From NCBI RefSeq assembly GCF_947179515.1, contig NC_067485.1:1384154-1448153 (forward strand): 64,000 bases of DNA. The letters run 5' to 3'. The notes under the pieces are model-generated. The model did no database searches and had not been told where the DNA came from. It was given only the letters and a program-made list of their open reading frames with translations. The DNA is from Apodemus sylvaticus. Taxonomy: Eukaryota; Chordata; Mammalia; Rodentia; Muridae. Position numbers and translations under genes: made by a program. Each line of letters opens with the position of its first letter. Positions within the stretch are counted from its first letter, which is position 1. Below are positions 53,880 to 64,000 of this stretch, piece by piece.

Positions 53880-55830
53880 TTTTCAAATGTGATGGGAATT
53901 TTTTCCCTCAGCTACCTATTTAAATTTCTCACATACTTGGTTCCTTTTGCAGAAAAGAGACAACGAAGAAATAGGGCTCCTTTATAAACATTCAATGCAC
54001 ATCATGGTGAGACATCCTTTATACTTTCTGGCTGTCTAGTTGCCCAAGCAAAATGACCTATGCTCTTGCAGATAGAACACCAAGGCTATAAACCCTGGAG
54101 TAGCTTGGCCTAAATCTGGTTTGGAAATGACTGAAGTATTGGGGCCAACTGAGCCCAGATTTATTCTTCCTAGCCTATACCTGATGTCTCCGAGGTGACA
54201 CCATGGACTATGTCATTGTCCTATCTTTTTCTTAGCCCATTGCACCTGTGTCTGTGGAGCACTGTGTTTGTGGAGCACTGTCTGTGGAGCACTGTGCCTG
54301 TCTGTGGTTTATCTCTGGCCTCATCCCTTTCTCATCTGCATGTTTCCTCTTGCTCTGTCTCTTCATGACTTTAGTCAAAATACACTGCATAGGAGGCTCT
54401 GAAGATGAACCCAGACATTAGAGCATACACAGAGCTTCCAACAGTAGAAACTCAGGTATCTCATTAGGGGGGTCATGGAAGTTTCCAGGCCATTGAGTGG
54501 GTTGTCAGGGTGAATACCTAAACACTCATCACTAATGCCAGAGCTTGTGTTCTGGGCTCCAACTGAAGGGTGAATTCAGAATCAGGTATACTAGCAATTG
54601 GAAGAGGTACTGTCTTCCAGATTAAGGTTTAGAATTTCTGTTTTAGCAGATGAGAGGCACGTGTGTTTCAAACAGGGTGTTTTACATGCTGAAGCTGAGT
54701 GTTCTTGAGAAACAGGCTTTGCATTGGTGGATTTCAGAGGGTTTTCAGAGCAATGTGACTACTCTATGAGATATACAATGGGGATACAGGGTCTTATACT
54801 TCATCAGAACCCACACAATGTAAAGCATCCTGAGTGATCCTTATTAATCTGATGATGCCAGGTAATGATAACATACTGATATGGGTTCTCATGTGGGGTC
54901 ATGATAGCATTCTGCTGTGGGCTCTTAATGGTAACAAATATCCAACATTGGGTGGGAGGCTGGTGGTGGGGAGCTGTATGTGTTGAGGCAAGGATACATG
55001 GGGACTCTGTGTTAAATTCCTTTGTGTCATTAACTTAAAACTGTTCTAACATAAAGTTGGTTAACAAAACACAGCTAACCTTTAGAGAATGGAAAAATTG
55101 TCTTTAAGACAAATTTCTCTCAATCTGTACATTGCATATGGCCATCATAGTTGGGAAATTAGAGGAATTTGGATATTGGTCTGACAATGAAATCAGTCTG
55201 GCAAAAGTGAAGATATTCTAAAGAGACATTTGTCTCTCAACCTGATTATTAGATTATTGAAACAGTGTATCCCACAGAAGTGGGAATTTCTCCTGGCTCT
55301 CATGTAGGGAGAAGGAAAAGGCACTAGCTGAAGGGTAAGCGCCACTCCCAGAAACTATTCTCACAATTTGTCAGACCACATAACAGACACTGGTGGGTCA
55401 GTGGTGAGCCAGACCTCACATTGACTGGACTGCTAAGATGTGCACATCCTTGGCCCTTTCTTTATATGTTGATCTCACTTCTGGATCCCAAAGATGTTCT
55501 TGATGGGCTTACTGGATCTTTGTCCCTTTGCTGAATAAATCTCTGTTCTCTGCTTTCCTCTTTTAACTTGGCTCTTTTTTTTTTTTTTAAAGTATGGCTT
55601 ACTAAGAATGACTGGTCAGACTTGGGGAGTGGGTTGTGACTCCCAAGTCCAAAAACAACACCACTTTTGAAGATACAGCTGACCATGCAGTTAGGCAAGC
55701 TGCTCAGAAGCAAAGGCTCCTGGAGTGTGCATGTGGCCACGGAGACACTGGGAAAACCAAGTGAATGGAAAACGGAACTACATGCTCGACTCTTCCTCAA
55801 CTTTGCAAATCACAAGTAAAATAAAATCTG
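53880..55830. other. Unassigned intergenic sequence
   Basis: About 2 kb without confidently recognised repeats. It contains a triplicated TGTGGAGCACTG at 54253-54294. An AATAAATCTCTGTTC near 55534 and a 14-base poly-T hint at an unidentified LTR end. Confidence 0.4.
54253..54294 (+). repeat. Three-copy short tandem repeat
   Basis: TGTGGAGCACTG occurs at 54253-54264, 54269-54280 and 54283-54294 with short variable spacers. Confidence 0.9.
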
Positions 55831-57130
55831 GTCAGCAATCGCCGATTTAAGACATTGCTCGTCTGGTAGGAGAACATGGAGACAGGACACGCCGAGCAAC
55901 ATCAACGCTACAAGGACCTTGCTTGACTTTATTTCAGTGAGGTCTGAGGGTTCCCAAGTCACCTGTGTGTTTCAGGGTGACCTGTGGAGTTTGGAATCAG
56001 GATGTAAGCTGCTGACTGGTGAGGCCCACACAGACACTGTGCTCTGCACTTTGGAAAGGTTTCTTGGACGCCCATCTGGGTCCTTCACAAATAGCCCCTG
56101 CCTGTTTGCTTTTCTAGTGACCTTCTGTTTATTCAAGTCTTTCTCTTCCTACTGAGAGAGAAGGCTTAACCTTTTCTTTTCTTTCTTTCTTTTTTTTGTT
56201 ATGATCTGCTTTTCTTTATTACTGTTGCAGCTGAGAGGAATAAAAACTCTAAAGGCAAAACAAAAGAAAGCAGAGCCCGGGAGAAAGCTTGAGGAGGCGG
56301 AGGAGGCGGTGACTCTTGCCTGTTGGTGTGTCTGGGTGCGGCTGGCAACACACACATTCCTGGGCAGCTGTGGTGCTTGAAAACACAGGCTGTCATTTCC
56401 CCTGCATGGAGGCATAAACCTCCCAGCAATGTGGGTGGTCTCCGTGAAGACACAGCGTCTGTCCCATTCAGGAACAGCCCTCACTTCACTGTGGCCCCAT
56501 GGCAGGCAGGATGTTTGCTGTTTAAATAAATAAACTGATCAGAGGCTTGCTGGCTGTGAAGCCTCCCTGCCCTCCCTTCCACAAGGCAGGTCCTAAGGCA
56601 GAGAAAAGGCCCACCAACAGAAAGGAGCCACCCACGCCACCCACTGTGGCTCCCCCTCCCCCTGGTCCCTGACCAAATGGTGCCAGGCAGCCAGCAGTTG
56701 TGGTCAGCACTTGGCGATTGGAGGCAGCTGAGTGTGTCACTCTAGCTGCTCTGACCAGGGCCTTCTTAGAAATGCCAATAAACAGGGGGAAACCTCCTCA
56801 CAACTCCACTGCCTCCCTCTTTTGCCTAGGTGCTTTGTCACTTGTCCCCTTTAGAGTAGGGAAACTGAGGAGTTTGTCTGGTTCCTTTACTGGCTTCCCT
56901 TCCTGCCTACCTATTGATCAAAATCTTCCAAGAATCTCAAGTCTTTGCTATACAAGATTTAGCCCCCAAAGGAAACTTTGTTAGAAATCCAAGTTCTGTC
57001 AGAAGCCAGCTGGAACAGGCTCAAACATTCAGAGTCACTTGTCTTTCTGGAGTCTCTGCACACAATAATGAACAGCTATACTGTGCACATTTGAGAGCGG
57101 GATTCTGTGGGTTCTATGTACCAGGGGCTT
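55830..57130. other. Repeat-poor, locally GC-rich unique sequence
   Basis: Apart from a short CT-rich run (56170-56200) no repeat is seen over about 1.3 kb. 56270-56300 has a GGAGGCGGA duplication. The frames at 56149-56484 and 56700-56984 have no family resemblance. It may contain regulatory sequence or non-coding exons. Confidence 0.35.
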
Positions 57131-57479
57131 CCTAGATGCTCAATAACTGTTTGTAGATGAACAGAGGACAAACGTGGGAGAGTTAACACATTCGAATGGC
57201 CTTCTCCTTTCATTCTTATCTAACGTTTTTCTTTGCCCTACCCCATGCAGCCCTCCGGGTGCTGCTGAACAGCAATGGGTCTTTGCTACTGATAGATGAG
57301 TAAGTGTCTCTCCTGCTGTGATGGGTTCTAGTGTGACAAAGATCAAAAGTAGAAAATGTTAGCATCTTAGCTCCACATAATTGAAGTAATTAAAACCAGA
57401 AACTGTGTTTTGAGGTTGTATCAGTTGGACACTTGGAGCTGGAATGTGCAAAGAAGGAATGGGTTCCTGGACAATCCAG

Positions 57480-57483
<4 letters not shown>

Positions 57484-57518
<35 letters not shown>
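57484..57518 (+). repeat. (GT)n microsatellite
   Basis: About 17 GT units. Confidence 0.97.
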
Positions 57519-57519
<1 letters not shown>

Positions 57520-58435
57520 CTTTTATATAACTGGGGCACACGGTTTTGAGATTTGGTCCTTGTGACATAGTCTTTGATTAGGAAGCTGTTCACAGAGCAC
57601 CTACCCATTGCCCCAGAGGTGGGCATCTTGCAGAGAAGAATAAATATCAGACCTGGTTGCTCTGTATTCTGTTTAATAAAGGACAAAGGATGTCCGCTGG
57701 GGGCAGGTGGTGTCCCTGACTATTCTGGGGACAAGGTTTGGAGGGGCAGGGAAGGAATGGTGTTGGAGTGGCTCAGTGATAGGCCAGTTGTTGGGAACAG
57801 AGACTACAGGGAGAGGGAGGAGACTCCCCTGATATAGAGATACAGCCAGGTGTACTAAGAGTACAGAGAAGAAGAAGCTAAGGTCAGTTTGTACTTCTTC
57901 AAGGTCACGGTAAGAACAGTTAAAGCTGGCTCAGGGAACACCCTTCAGTCCTTGTTTGGGCTTAGTAAATCCTTGCAACAGCGTGGTAGTGAAGTCAGGG
58001 CTGGGGTTAGGAAAGAGCACCCCCACTCAGGCAGCATCAGAATTGTGATTGGCAATGCTACAACTCAATTCCCCCTAGGGACTCAGCTTGGCCCCTAGCG
58101 TGGTGACAGTGAAGGGTGGAAGAGATTTTAGAAGGGGCCTAGCAGGAGAGAGCTGGGTCACTGGGGACAAGCCCTTAAGGAGGATAATGACACTCTTCGC
58201 TTTGGCAGGGAGCCGGGTGGTTTTGCTCTTCCACAGATTCTTCACTGATATGGCATCTCAACAGGCTCAAAGCTGTGGAAACAGCTAGTTATGAGGTGGA
58301 ACCCTCAAAACCATGAGTTAAAACAAAACTTTCTGTGTTACTTAATTACCTCAGGAGAGACACGGAGGGTATAGCAATTGTATATTTATAGTGGAGGGTA
58401 ATTTCTCGAATACCTAGAAATCTCTGAGGTTATTT
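57520..58435. other. Unassigned intergenic sequence
   Basis: Unique sequence, no recognised repeat or gene. Confidence 0.45.
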
Positions 58436-58439
58436 TTTA

Positions 58440-58645
58440 AATTAAATAATTATTTCTTATTATTCTATGTGAATGGATGTTTTTTTCTGCATTTGTATCT
58501 GTGTACCACTAGCATTCCCAATGCCTGACGGAGGTTAGGGGCAATGAGACTCCCTGGAACTGGAATTAGAATTCATGTGAGTGCTGGGAATTGAATCTGA
58601 ATAGAACATCCTGTCCTCTTAACTGATGAGCCATCTCTCCAACCC
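58440..58645 (-). mobile_element. B3 SINE, antisense
   Basis: GCCTGACGGAGGTTAGGGGC, GAATTCATGTGAGTGCTGGG, AATTGAATCTGAATAGAACA and AACTGATGAGCCATCTCTCC follow the antisense order. Confidence 0.85.
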
Positions 58646-58649
58646 TAAG

Positions 58650-59685
58650 TGTTTGTTTTTAAATATGTAGGATTTCAGGATCTGAAGACCACAAGACACT
58701 TTTGCAGGATGAGATGAAATTGATGCCCTGCGGACAATGCTCATGGCTCCTAGAAACTAGGTAAGCTTCATTGTGACTAGCGGTTCTCAAACAGGAAGTG
58801 TCTGCTTCTGAAGAGACATCCTGCAGTGTTTGGGGACATCCCTGAGTATAACATAGGAGCCATAGGAGTATAACATGGGTATTCCCTTGATGTCTAACAT
58901 CTATGGGTCACTCCCATAACAGCTGTACTCTGCCTAAGATGGCAGAGGTGTCACCTTGTCACCTCAGAGGAGCCATAGGTTGGAATACACAGAAACTTCT
59001 TGTGTAAGACTCAGTGTCAGGGTTTACACAGGAGGACCAGCACTGTGACAGAGGGCTGAAAAATGTATACCAAGAGAGACAATAGGCACAAACCACACTG
59101 GATGGGATGAGGTGGCCTATGTCTTGTGCTGCAAATGTAGCACCAGGGCAGAGCTAAATCACAGAATATTTTCGTACAAGTGTGGTTTTTGAGACTGCCC
59201 CTCCCTGCCAGTTCTTCTGAAGTGAGAATTAAGAATCTCCACTTTCACTTAAGGGACCTGGAAGAATCAGCTGGCTTGATGCTGGCCCTGTGCTGAACAT
59301 GGCTGGGTCCAGGTTGAGGTGCTCACACAGACCTCTGGTATGGGTCGAGTTCAAATACTAGATCACTGAGTTTTCTGAGGGGGAGAATGCTGCAATGAGA
59401 GCCAGGGGTAGCATGAGCTGTCCTTCACACAGGCTGATTCCAGGGACAAGAGGCTGGTTTGTGGGAGAAGGTCATAGATAAATAGATGGAGGGATGGGAT
59501 AGGTGCAGAGACCCTCATGCCAGAAGCAGGAGAACAGAGCAAGGTCTCCTTTGAGGGACACTTCTTTTCCATCTGATCTGCTAAGTGTCTATCTGACTAT
59601 CCACGTCACTGTAACAGATCTACACAGGTTGGATGGCTTATAATAAAAGAAGCATCAGATAGGCTGTCAGGGGCAGGGGAGGAGC
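58650..59685. other. Unassigned intergenic sequence
   Basis: About 1 kb of unique sequence. A direct repeat of the phrase ACATAGGAGCCATAGGAGTATAACAT spans 58850-58876 in degenerate form. No gene seen. Confidence 0.4.
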
Positions 59686-59689
59686 CGAT

Positions 59690-60004
59690 TCCCTGTGAAA
59701 GACTGCCTTTTGTGGCCTCCTAAATTCATAGGTTGAACCCCAATGCCAATGTGCTGGTGTTTGGAAGTGAGGTCTTAAGAATATAATCAGGCCATGAGAG
59801 TGGGCTCATGGGAATAGTATTAGTGTCCTGACCAGGATCTCTTATAAGAGGCTAGAGAGCTGGGCAGCTTTTCCTGTGATGCGGATACAAGGCAGATGCC
59901 TGCAATTTCAGAGGCCACTCTCCTCAGGGCAAGTGTGACTGGTACTCTGGTCTTGAATTTCTGGCCTCCAGAAAAGCAGGAAAATAAATCCTGCTTCTTT
60001 GCAA
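59690..60004 (+). mobile_element. Old MaLR LTR (MLT/MST-like)
   Basis: CCTAAATTCATAGGTTGAAC, TTTGGAAGTGAGGTCTTAAG, CTCTTATAAGAGGCTAGAGA (TATA region) and GGAAAATAAATCCTGCTTCT (poly(A) signal) follow a sense LTR. Confidence 0.7.
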
Positions 60005-60005
60005 C

Positions 60006-60482
60006 AGTGGTAGTTTGAAAGAGAAATGCCAACACAGGTTCACACATTTGAACAGTTGCTCCCTGTTGGTTTGAGGAAGTTATGGAACTTTTAGGAATTG
60101 AAGCCATGCTGGAAGAAGTTCGACATACTTTGTATCCTCAGCCAGTGGTGGTTGTTCATACTTTAAATCCCAGCACTTAGGAGGCAGAGTTGAGCAGATC
60201 TCTGTGAGTTCTAGGCCAACCTTGTCTACAGAGTGAGCTCCAGGATAGCCAAGGCTACGCAGAGAAACCCTGTCTCAAAAAAAAAGACAAAACAAAGCAG
60301 GAATTCATATCTGAATTCTGTTTCCAGTTCGTTCTCTTAGCTTCTAGTTTCAGTGGTCTGTTCCCATGCCTTCCTCACTATTATATATTCTTGCTTTGGC
60401 GCTGTACACTCCCAAATAAACTTTTTCTTTTATGAGTTGCTTTTGGTTGTATTGTTTTATCACAGCAACAACGAATAGATAA
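60006..60482 (+). mobile_element. MaLR-type LTR, split by a B1
   Basis: GTGGTAGTTTGAAAGAGAAA and AAGTTATGGAACTTTTAGGA lie left of the B1. CCAAATAAACTTTTTCTTTT and TTTTATCACAGCAACAACGA lie right of it. It abuts the previous LTR in the same orientation. Confidence 0.7.
60140..60297 (+). mobile_element. B1 SINE inside a MaLR LTR
   Basis: AGCCAGTGGTGGTTGTTCAT, AATCCCAGCACTTAGGAGGC, GTCTACAGAGTGAGCTCCAG and AAACCCTGTCTC with an A-tail. Confidence 0.95.
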
Positions 60483-60484
60483 TA

Positions 60485-61150
60485 CGCCAACCCATAAGAT
60501 TTATGGTCCTTGGATGGTATCCCCAGCTGACTGTGCATGCTCTCATCATCTCAGGCATATTATAAACAGTGTAGGGTCCTGGCTCAGGGACCAAAGGAGG
60601 CTAAGCTCCCCAGGATTTCTGTGACCAGACTCCCTGAACTCTGGGGTGCCTACCTCTGAACATGCTGTGGTCTTTTCATGTAAAAGAGGTACCCTGTGCC
60701 ACTTCAGCTCTGTGGTAGAAGGACAAGCTGTTCCTCTGCCTTCAGAGACTCTCCTCCTGCCTACTAGGAACTCTTTGCCCTAAACACTATGTCAAAGAGA
60801 GGCCACCTCTGTCATTGCAGGGTGGTGTACCCTCCTTCCAGTTCACAGCACTCACCACCACCTGGAATGCTAGCATGTCTATACTTTTCTCCCCTTCTTT
60901 CTGAGTCCTCACTGGATGTATGGCAAGCATAAGAAAGCTTCGTGTCCTGGACATATACTCCAGGCCTTCAGCATCGATTCCTTCCCTAATACCTTGAGAT
61001 GGAAGCTCACATCCAGAGGGGTTGCCAGCTTGGACTGTACCTTAACAGGGCTCTTTCTAAATAGTTATTATGAACTAATAATAGTCTCAAATGTGTGTTC
61101 TTGTGAGACTTCTAGAGTCCATTCAGTAGTCTACTGGAGAGAACAACATT
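60485..61150. other. Unassigned intergenic sequence
   Basis: Unique sequence between two LTRs; no gene seen. Confidence 0.45.
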
Positions 61151-61155
61151 GCTTG

Positions 61156-61480
61156 CTATGGTGGTTCAAATGAAGAATGTCCCCCCCATCAGCACATGTA
61201 TTTGAATGCTTGATCTCATGTTGGTGATGGTGTTTGGGGAAGTTATGGAACCCTTAGGAGGTGGAGCCTTGATTGACAGCACTGGGGTATGCTTTAAGCC
61301 TGGCCCTACTCTAGTTCTTTCCCTTTGTTTTGTTTATAGTTGAAGATATGATGTCTCAGCTCTCTGCTCCTTGTTGCCAGAGTCTTCCATCTTATTGGAA
61401 CTGTAAGCCAAAATAAGCTGTTTCATAAGTTGCTTTGTGTCGTGGTGTTTTGTCCTAGCAAAAGGAGCAACAAACTCATC
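61156..61480 (+). mobile_element. MaLR-type LTR
   Basis: GCTATGGTGGTTCAAATGAA, TTTGAATGCTTGATCTCATG, TTAGGAGGTGGAGCCTTGAT and AACTGTAAGCCAAAATAAGC give a sense LTR with a degraded poly(A) signal. Confidence 0.75.
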
Positions 61481-61484
61481 TGCC

Positions 61485-61916
61485 AGTGCAAAAAAGAAGA
61501 TGGGCAAAGTGAGTGTGGGAGGAGGCAGCAGGAAGGAGGCAATGTCCACAAAAACAAACCAAGTCATTCAGCATCACAAACTTGGAAATGCTGTGAAAAT
61601 AAGGCTTAGTTCCTGGAGGAAGAAAGTACGTTGGAATCTAGTGATGGTGGAGTAGCCAAGCTCATGTAACCTTCACTATGAGCAGGATTTTGATAGGCTT
61701 TAAACGTGAGAGCTAGAATACACAGTGAGCTCAGAAGGCTAATACATCATATGCTCCCGCATTCATGTTGCTTACCCAGATGAGGTCTGGCTTGAAAAGT
61801 CACATAAGTGATCTCTACCAAGAACTAAAAGAGAAGTTGCCCTGTACTGAGGAAGAAATGGTTCAATAAAGCCTACATAGTTTTACCATTTAGTCACCAC
61901 AAATCTGTGAGGAGGA

Positions 61917-61955
<39 letters not shown>

Positions 61956-62450
61956 TTCATGGAAGGCTCTTGAGGGAAGATGCTCTAAGTTACTTTGCCT
62001 CATGAATGCGAGGAAGCAAGAGGGCTAGACAGGAAGGGCTGAGGACATCTTGCTAGCTACCCTCTTTTCAATAGAACATCACACAATGAATTCATGAAGG
62101 GTTTCCTCTACTAATTAGACCACAACTCTTGGGATCCAGTCACTTCCTGTCGTCTGGCACCTACAACCAGCAGCGTGTGAAACTTGGAGATCATTTTAAA
62201 TCTACTTGTTGTTACGTTAGAAGAGAACATCCTAACGTGAGTAATAGTGCAGCCGTATGACACACCCAGTAGTCAGCTTAATGGGATTCAGAAACAAATC
62301 CCTGGGCATGTCTGTGAAGGGATCCTGGATCAGGTTAATTAAAGTGGGGGAAGACACACCCTGGGAAGAAAACTCAGCTGAGGAACTGTCCCTATCAGAC
62401 TGAGCTGTAGATAAGCCTATGAGGCATTTTCTTGATTACTGATTGATATG
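61485..62450. other. Unassigned intergenic sequence with (CA)n
   Basis: No gene. A pure (CA)n of ~16 units lies at 61919-61952. The segment 62360-62450 (GAGGCATTTTCTTGATTACT) resembles an ORR1 LTR fragment leading into the next microsatellite. Confidence 0.5.
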
Positions 62451-62451
62451 G

Positions 62452-62597
<146 letters not shown>

Positions 62598-62619
62598 AAA
62601 TCCTCTTTTTTCCATATGG

Positions 62620-62915
62620 GTTAATCAGGCTTGGCTACAAGCACCTTTACCTGCTAAACAATCTTGTTACCCTGTAATAATTACTTAAAACTTTAACGAA
62701 TTTTGCTTTACTTTTTTGTTTGTTTATATGTGTGTATACAGATTTGTGAGTGAGAGTACACGTCTATGTTGGGTGTTTTCTCACAGCCCCAACTTGTGTT
62801 CTGAGACAGGGTCTCTAGATGAAACAAACGTCACTGACTGGTTAGATGTGATGGCCAGTGATCTGGATTCTCTGTCTCTCTGCCCCAATGTACTACGTTA
62901 TAGAAGCATGAAAAC
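62620..62915 (-). mobile_element. Diverged B3/B4-type SINE pieces, antisense
   Basis: ACCTTTACCTGCTAAACAAT resembles an antisense SINE head. TTGTGTTCTGAGACAGGGTC and CTCTGTCTCTCTGCCCCAAT resemble antisense B4. Boundaries are uncertain. Confidence 0.45.
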
Positions 62916-62919
62916 TGAG

Positions 62920-64000
62920 GAATACATTTGGTCATATTTTTTTCTAATGTTTTTGTGTGTTCATGAAGAACATATTACCTCAAACATTAGAACTAAAAAT
63001 ACCAACAGCTTTTGGGCTCACACTAGCCACCGTTTCAATCTGTTAGAACGTTTTGTAAAATTCCATAATAAGGCAGTTCCAGAGTGTCTCCTATGTTGGG
63101 TGCTTTATCTTCGGATGGACAGGAGTGAAGAGAAAGGCCTCCTCCCTGGGGGTTACAGACAGCACTTCTCTGCCACAATCGCTTGCTTAGCGCAGGAGCT
63201 GAGGGGTGTGAACAGATCGGGAGGCCTGTGTTCCTAAATCACTGGGCCTTCACCACCCTCACCCGTCATTGGAGACAACTGCTCCACACTCTTCCTGATG
63301 TATTTTTAATTTCATAAATATTTCTTCAATCAGATTCAGTTTCTGGGAAGAACTGCAGGCTCTTGGCAACAAAATAAAGGACAAAGAACCCTTGGCTTCA
63401 TTCATCTAACTTGCTGTCAAAGTGGTGGAAAAAAACTCACAAAAGTAGCACATTTAATAACCCTATTAACCTCTCTCCATGCACATAACAATACCATGCA
63501 AGTGAAAAGCTTTCCAACAGCCTTTCTTCTTTTTATTTTCTTGGAAGGGTCTTCTTGTACCTGTCACTCAGATAAATCAAAGAACTTCTTTGATCTACTT
63601 TACTTCAGTAAATAATTTTGGGAACTTATTGCTTCAACTTTACCTTCTGTAGACTCAACCCCTGTAAGGAATTGTCTTTTCAAAGAATTAAAATGTGAAG
63701 TAAGTTGCCCCGAAGTTGCTGAGTGAGTGTGTATTATCATTGGGTGTCCGGTGACTCTTTAAAACATTCCCCCTTTTCATTTAAACAGTGTGTTAAATCT
63801 GGAACAATTGTCATTTATTGTGTATAATGATAAGTCACTAGGAGTCAGTTTAATACTATGCCCATTTAGCAAAATAATACTAGGTTTTCCCTGAGGGCTT
63901 ATGACCTTAGCATAGGTTGTTGCTACAGTGTCAAGTGTGGCTCTTTCTTGTGGAGCAGACCTTAAATCCAGTGAGAAAGTGGTTGGTTACTCCTGTAATG
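62920..64000. other. Unassigned intergenic sequence
   Basis: No recognised repeat or gene in the last ~1.1 kb. The 173-codon frame at 62716-63237 starts in SINE-derived sequence and has no family resemblance. Confidence 0.45.

Noticed and set aside
62716..63237. 173-codon open frame near the window end
   Set aside because: Starts in SINE-derived sequence next to a microsatellite and shows no family resemblance.

Overview
The window is mammalian nuclear DNA from a murine rodent, Mus or a close relative. The evidence is dense B1, B2, B3/B4 and ID SINEs (B1 copies carry the mouse-type GGATTTCTGAGTT segment), ERVL-MaLR LTRs of ORR1/MT type, 3' ends of Lx-type L1, the rodent hAT element URR1, and long dinucleotide arrays. 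All repeat assignments were made by eye from remembered consensus sequences, so family names are approximate and edges are good to about 10-20 bases unless a target-site duplication is given.

Only one protein-coding gene is supported. Positions 1-2660 hold the 3' end of Hsd17b3 (17-beta-hydroxysteroid dehydrogenase 3, the testicular androstenedione-to-testosterone enzyme) on the + strand: intron, penultimate coding exon (1395-1541), intron, last coding exon with stop (2246-2356), and a 3' UTR with AATAAA at 2638. Upstream exons lie outside the window.

The other ~61 kb is downstream intergenic sequence. 3-16 kb: ERV LTRs, MaLR LTRs and SINEs. 15.1-16.8 kb: a rearranged patch with a perfect 308-bp tandem duplication and a nearby 80-bp inverted duplication. 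17-24 kb: more unique sequence with B1/B3 insertions and two CTCF-like motifs. 24-35 kb: L2, URR1, B4s, L1 and LTR pieces. 35.6-36.9 kb: pyrimidine and GGAA-rich purine tracts. 37-43 kb: unique sequence, an L2 split by a MaLR LTR, and MaLR LTRs. 43.85-45.09 kb: the best L1 3' end. 45-53 kb: SINE-rich. 53.7-59.7 kb: mostly repeat-poor. 59.7-61.5 kb: clustered MaLR LTRs. 62.4 kb: a long CT/CA/GA array.

I found no multi-gene system, RNA gene, CRISPR array or prokaryotic feature. Nearly all open frames outside the two exons are by-products of repeats or chance. The most interesting observations are structural: template-switch-like duplications near 15-17 kb and 26.4 kb, CTCF-like motifs, and a few candidate unannotated exons.
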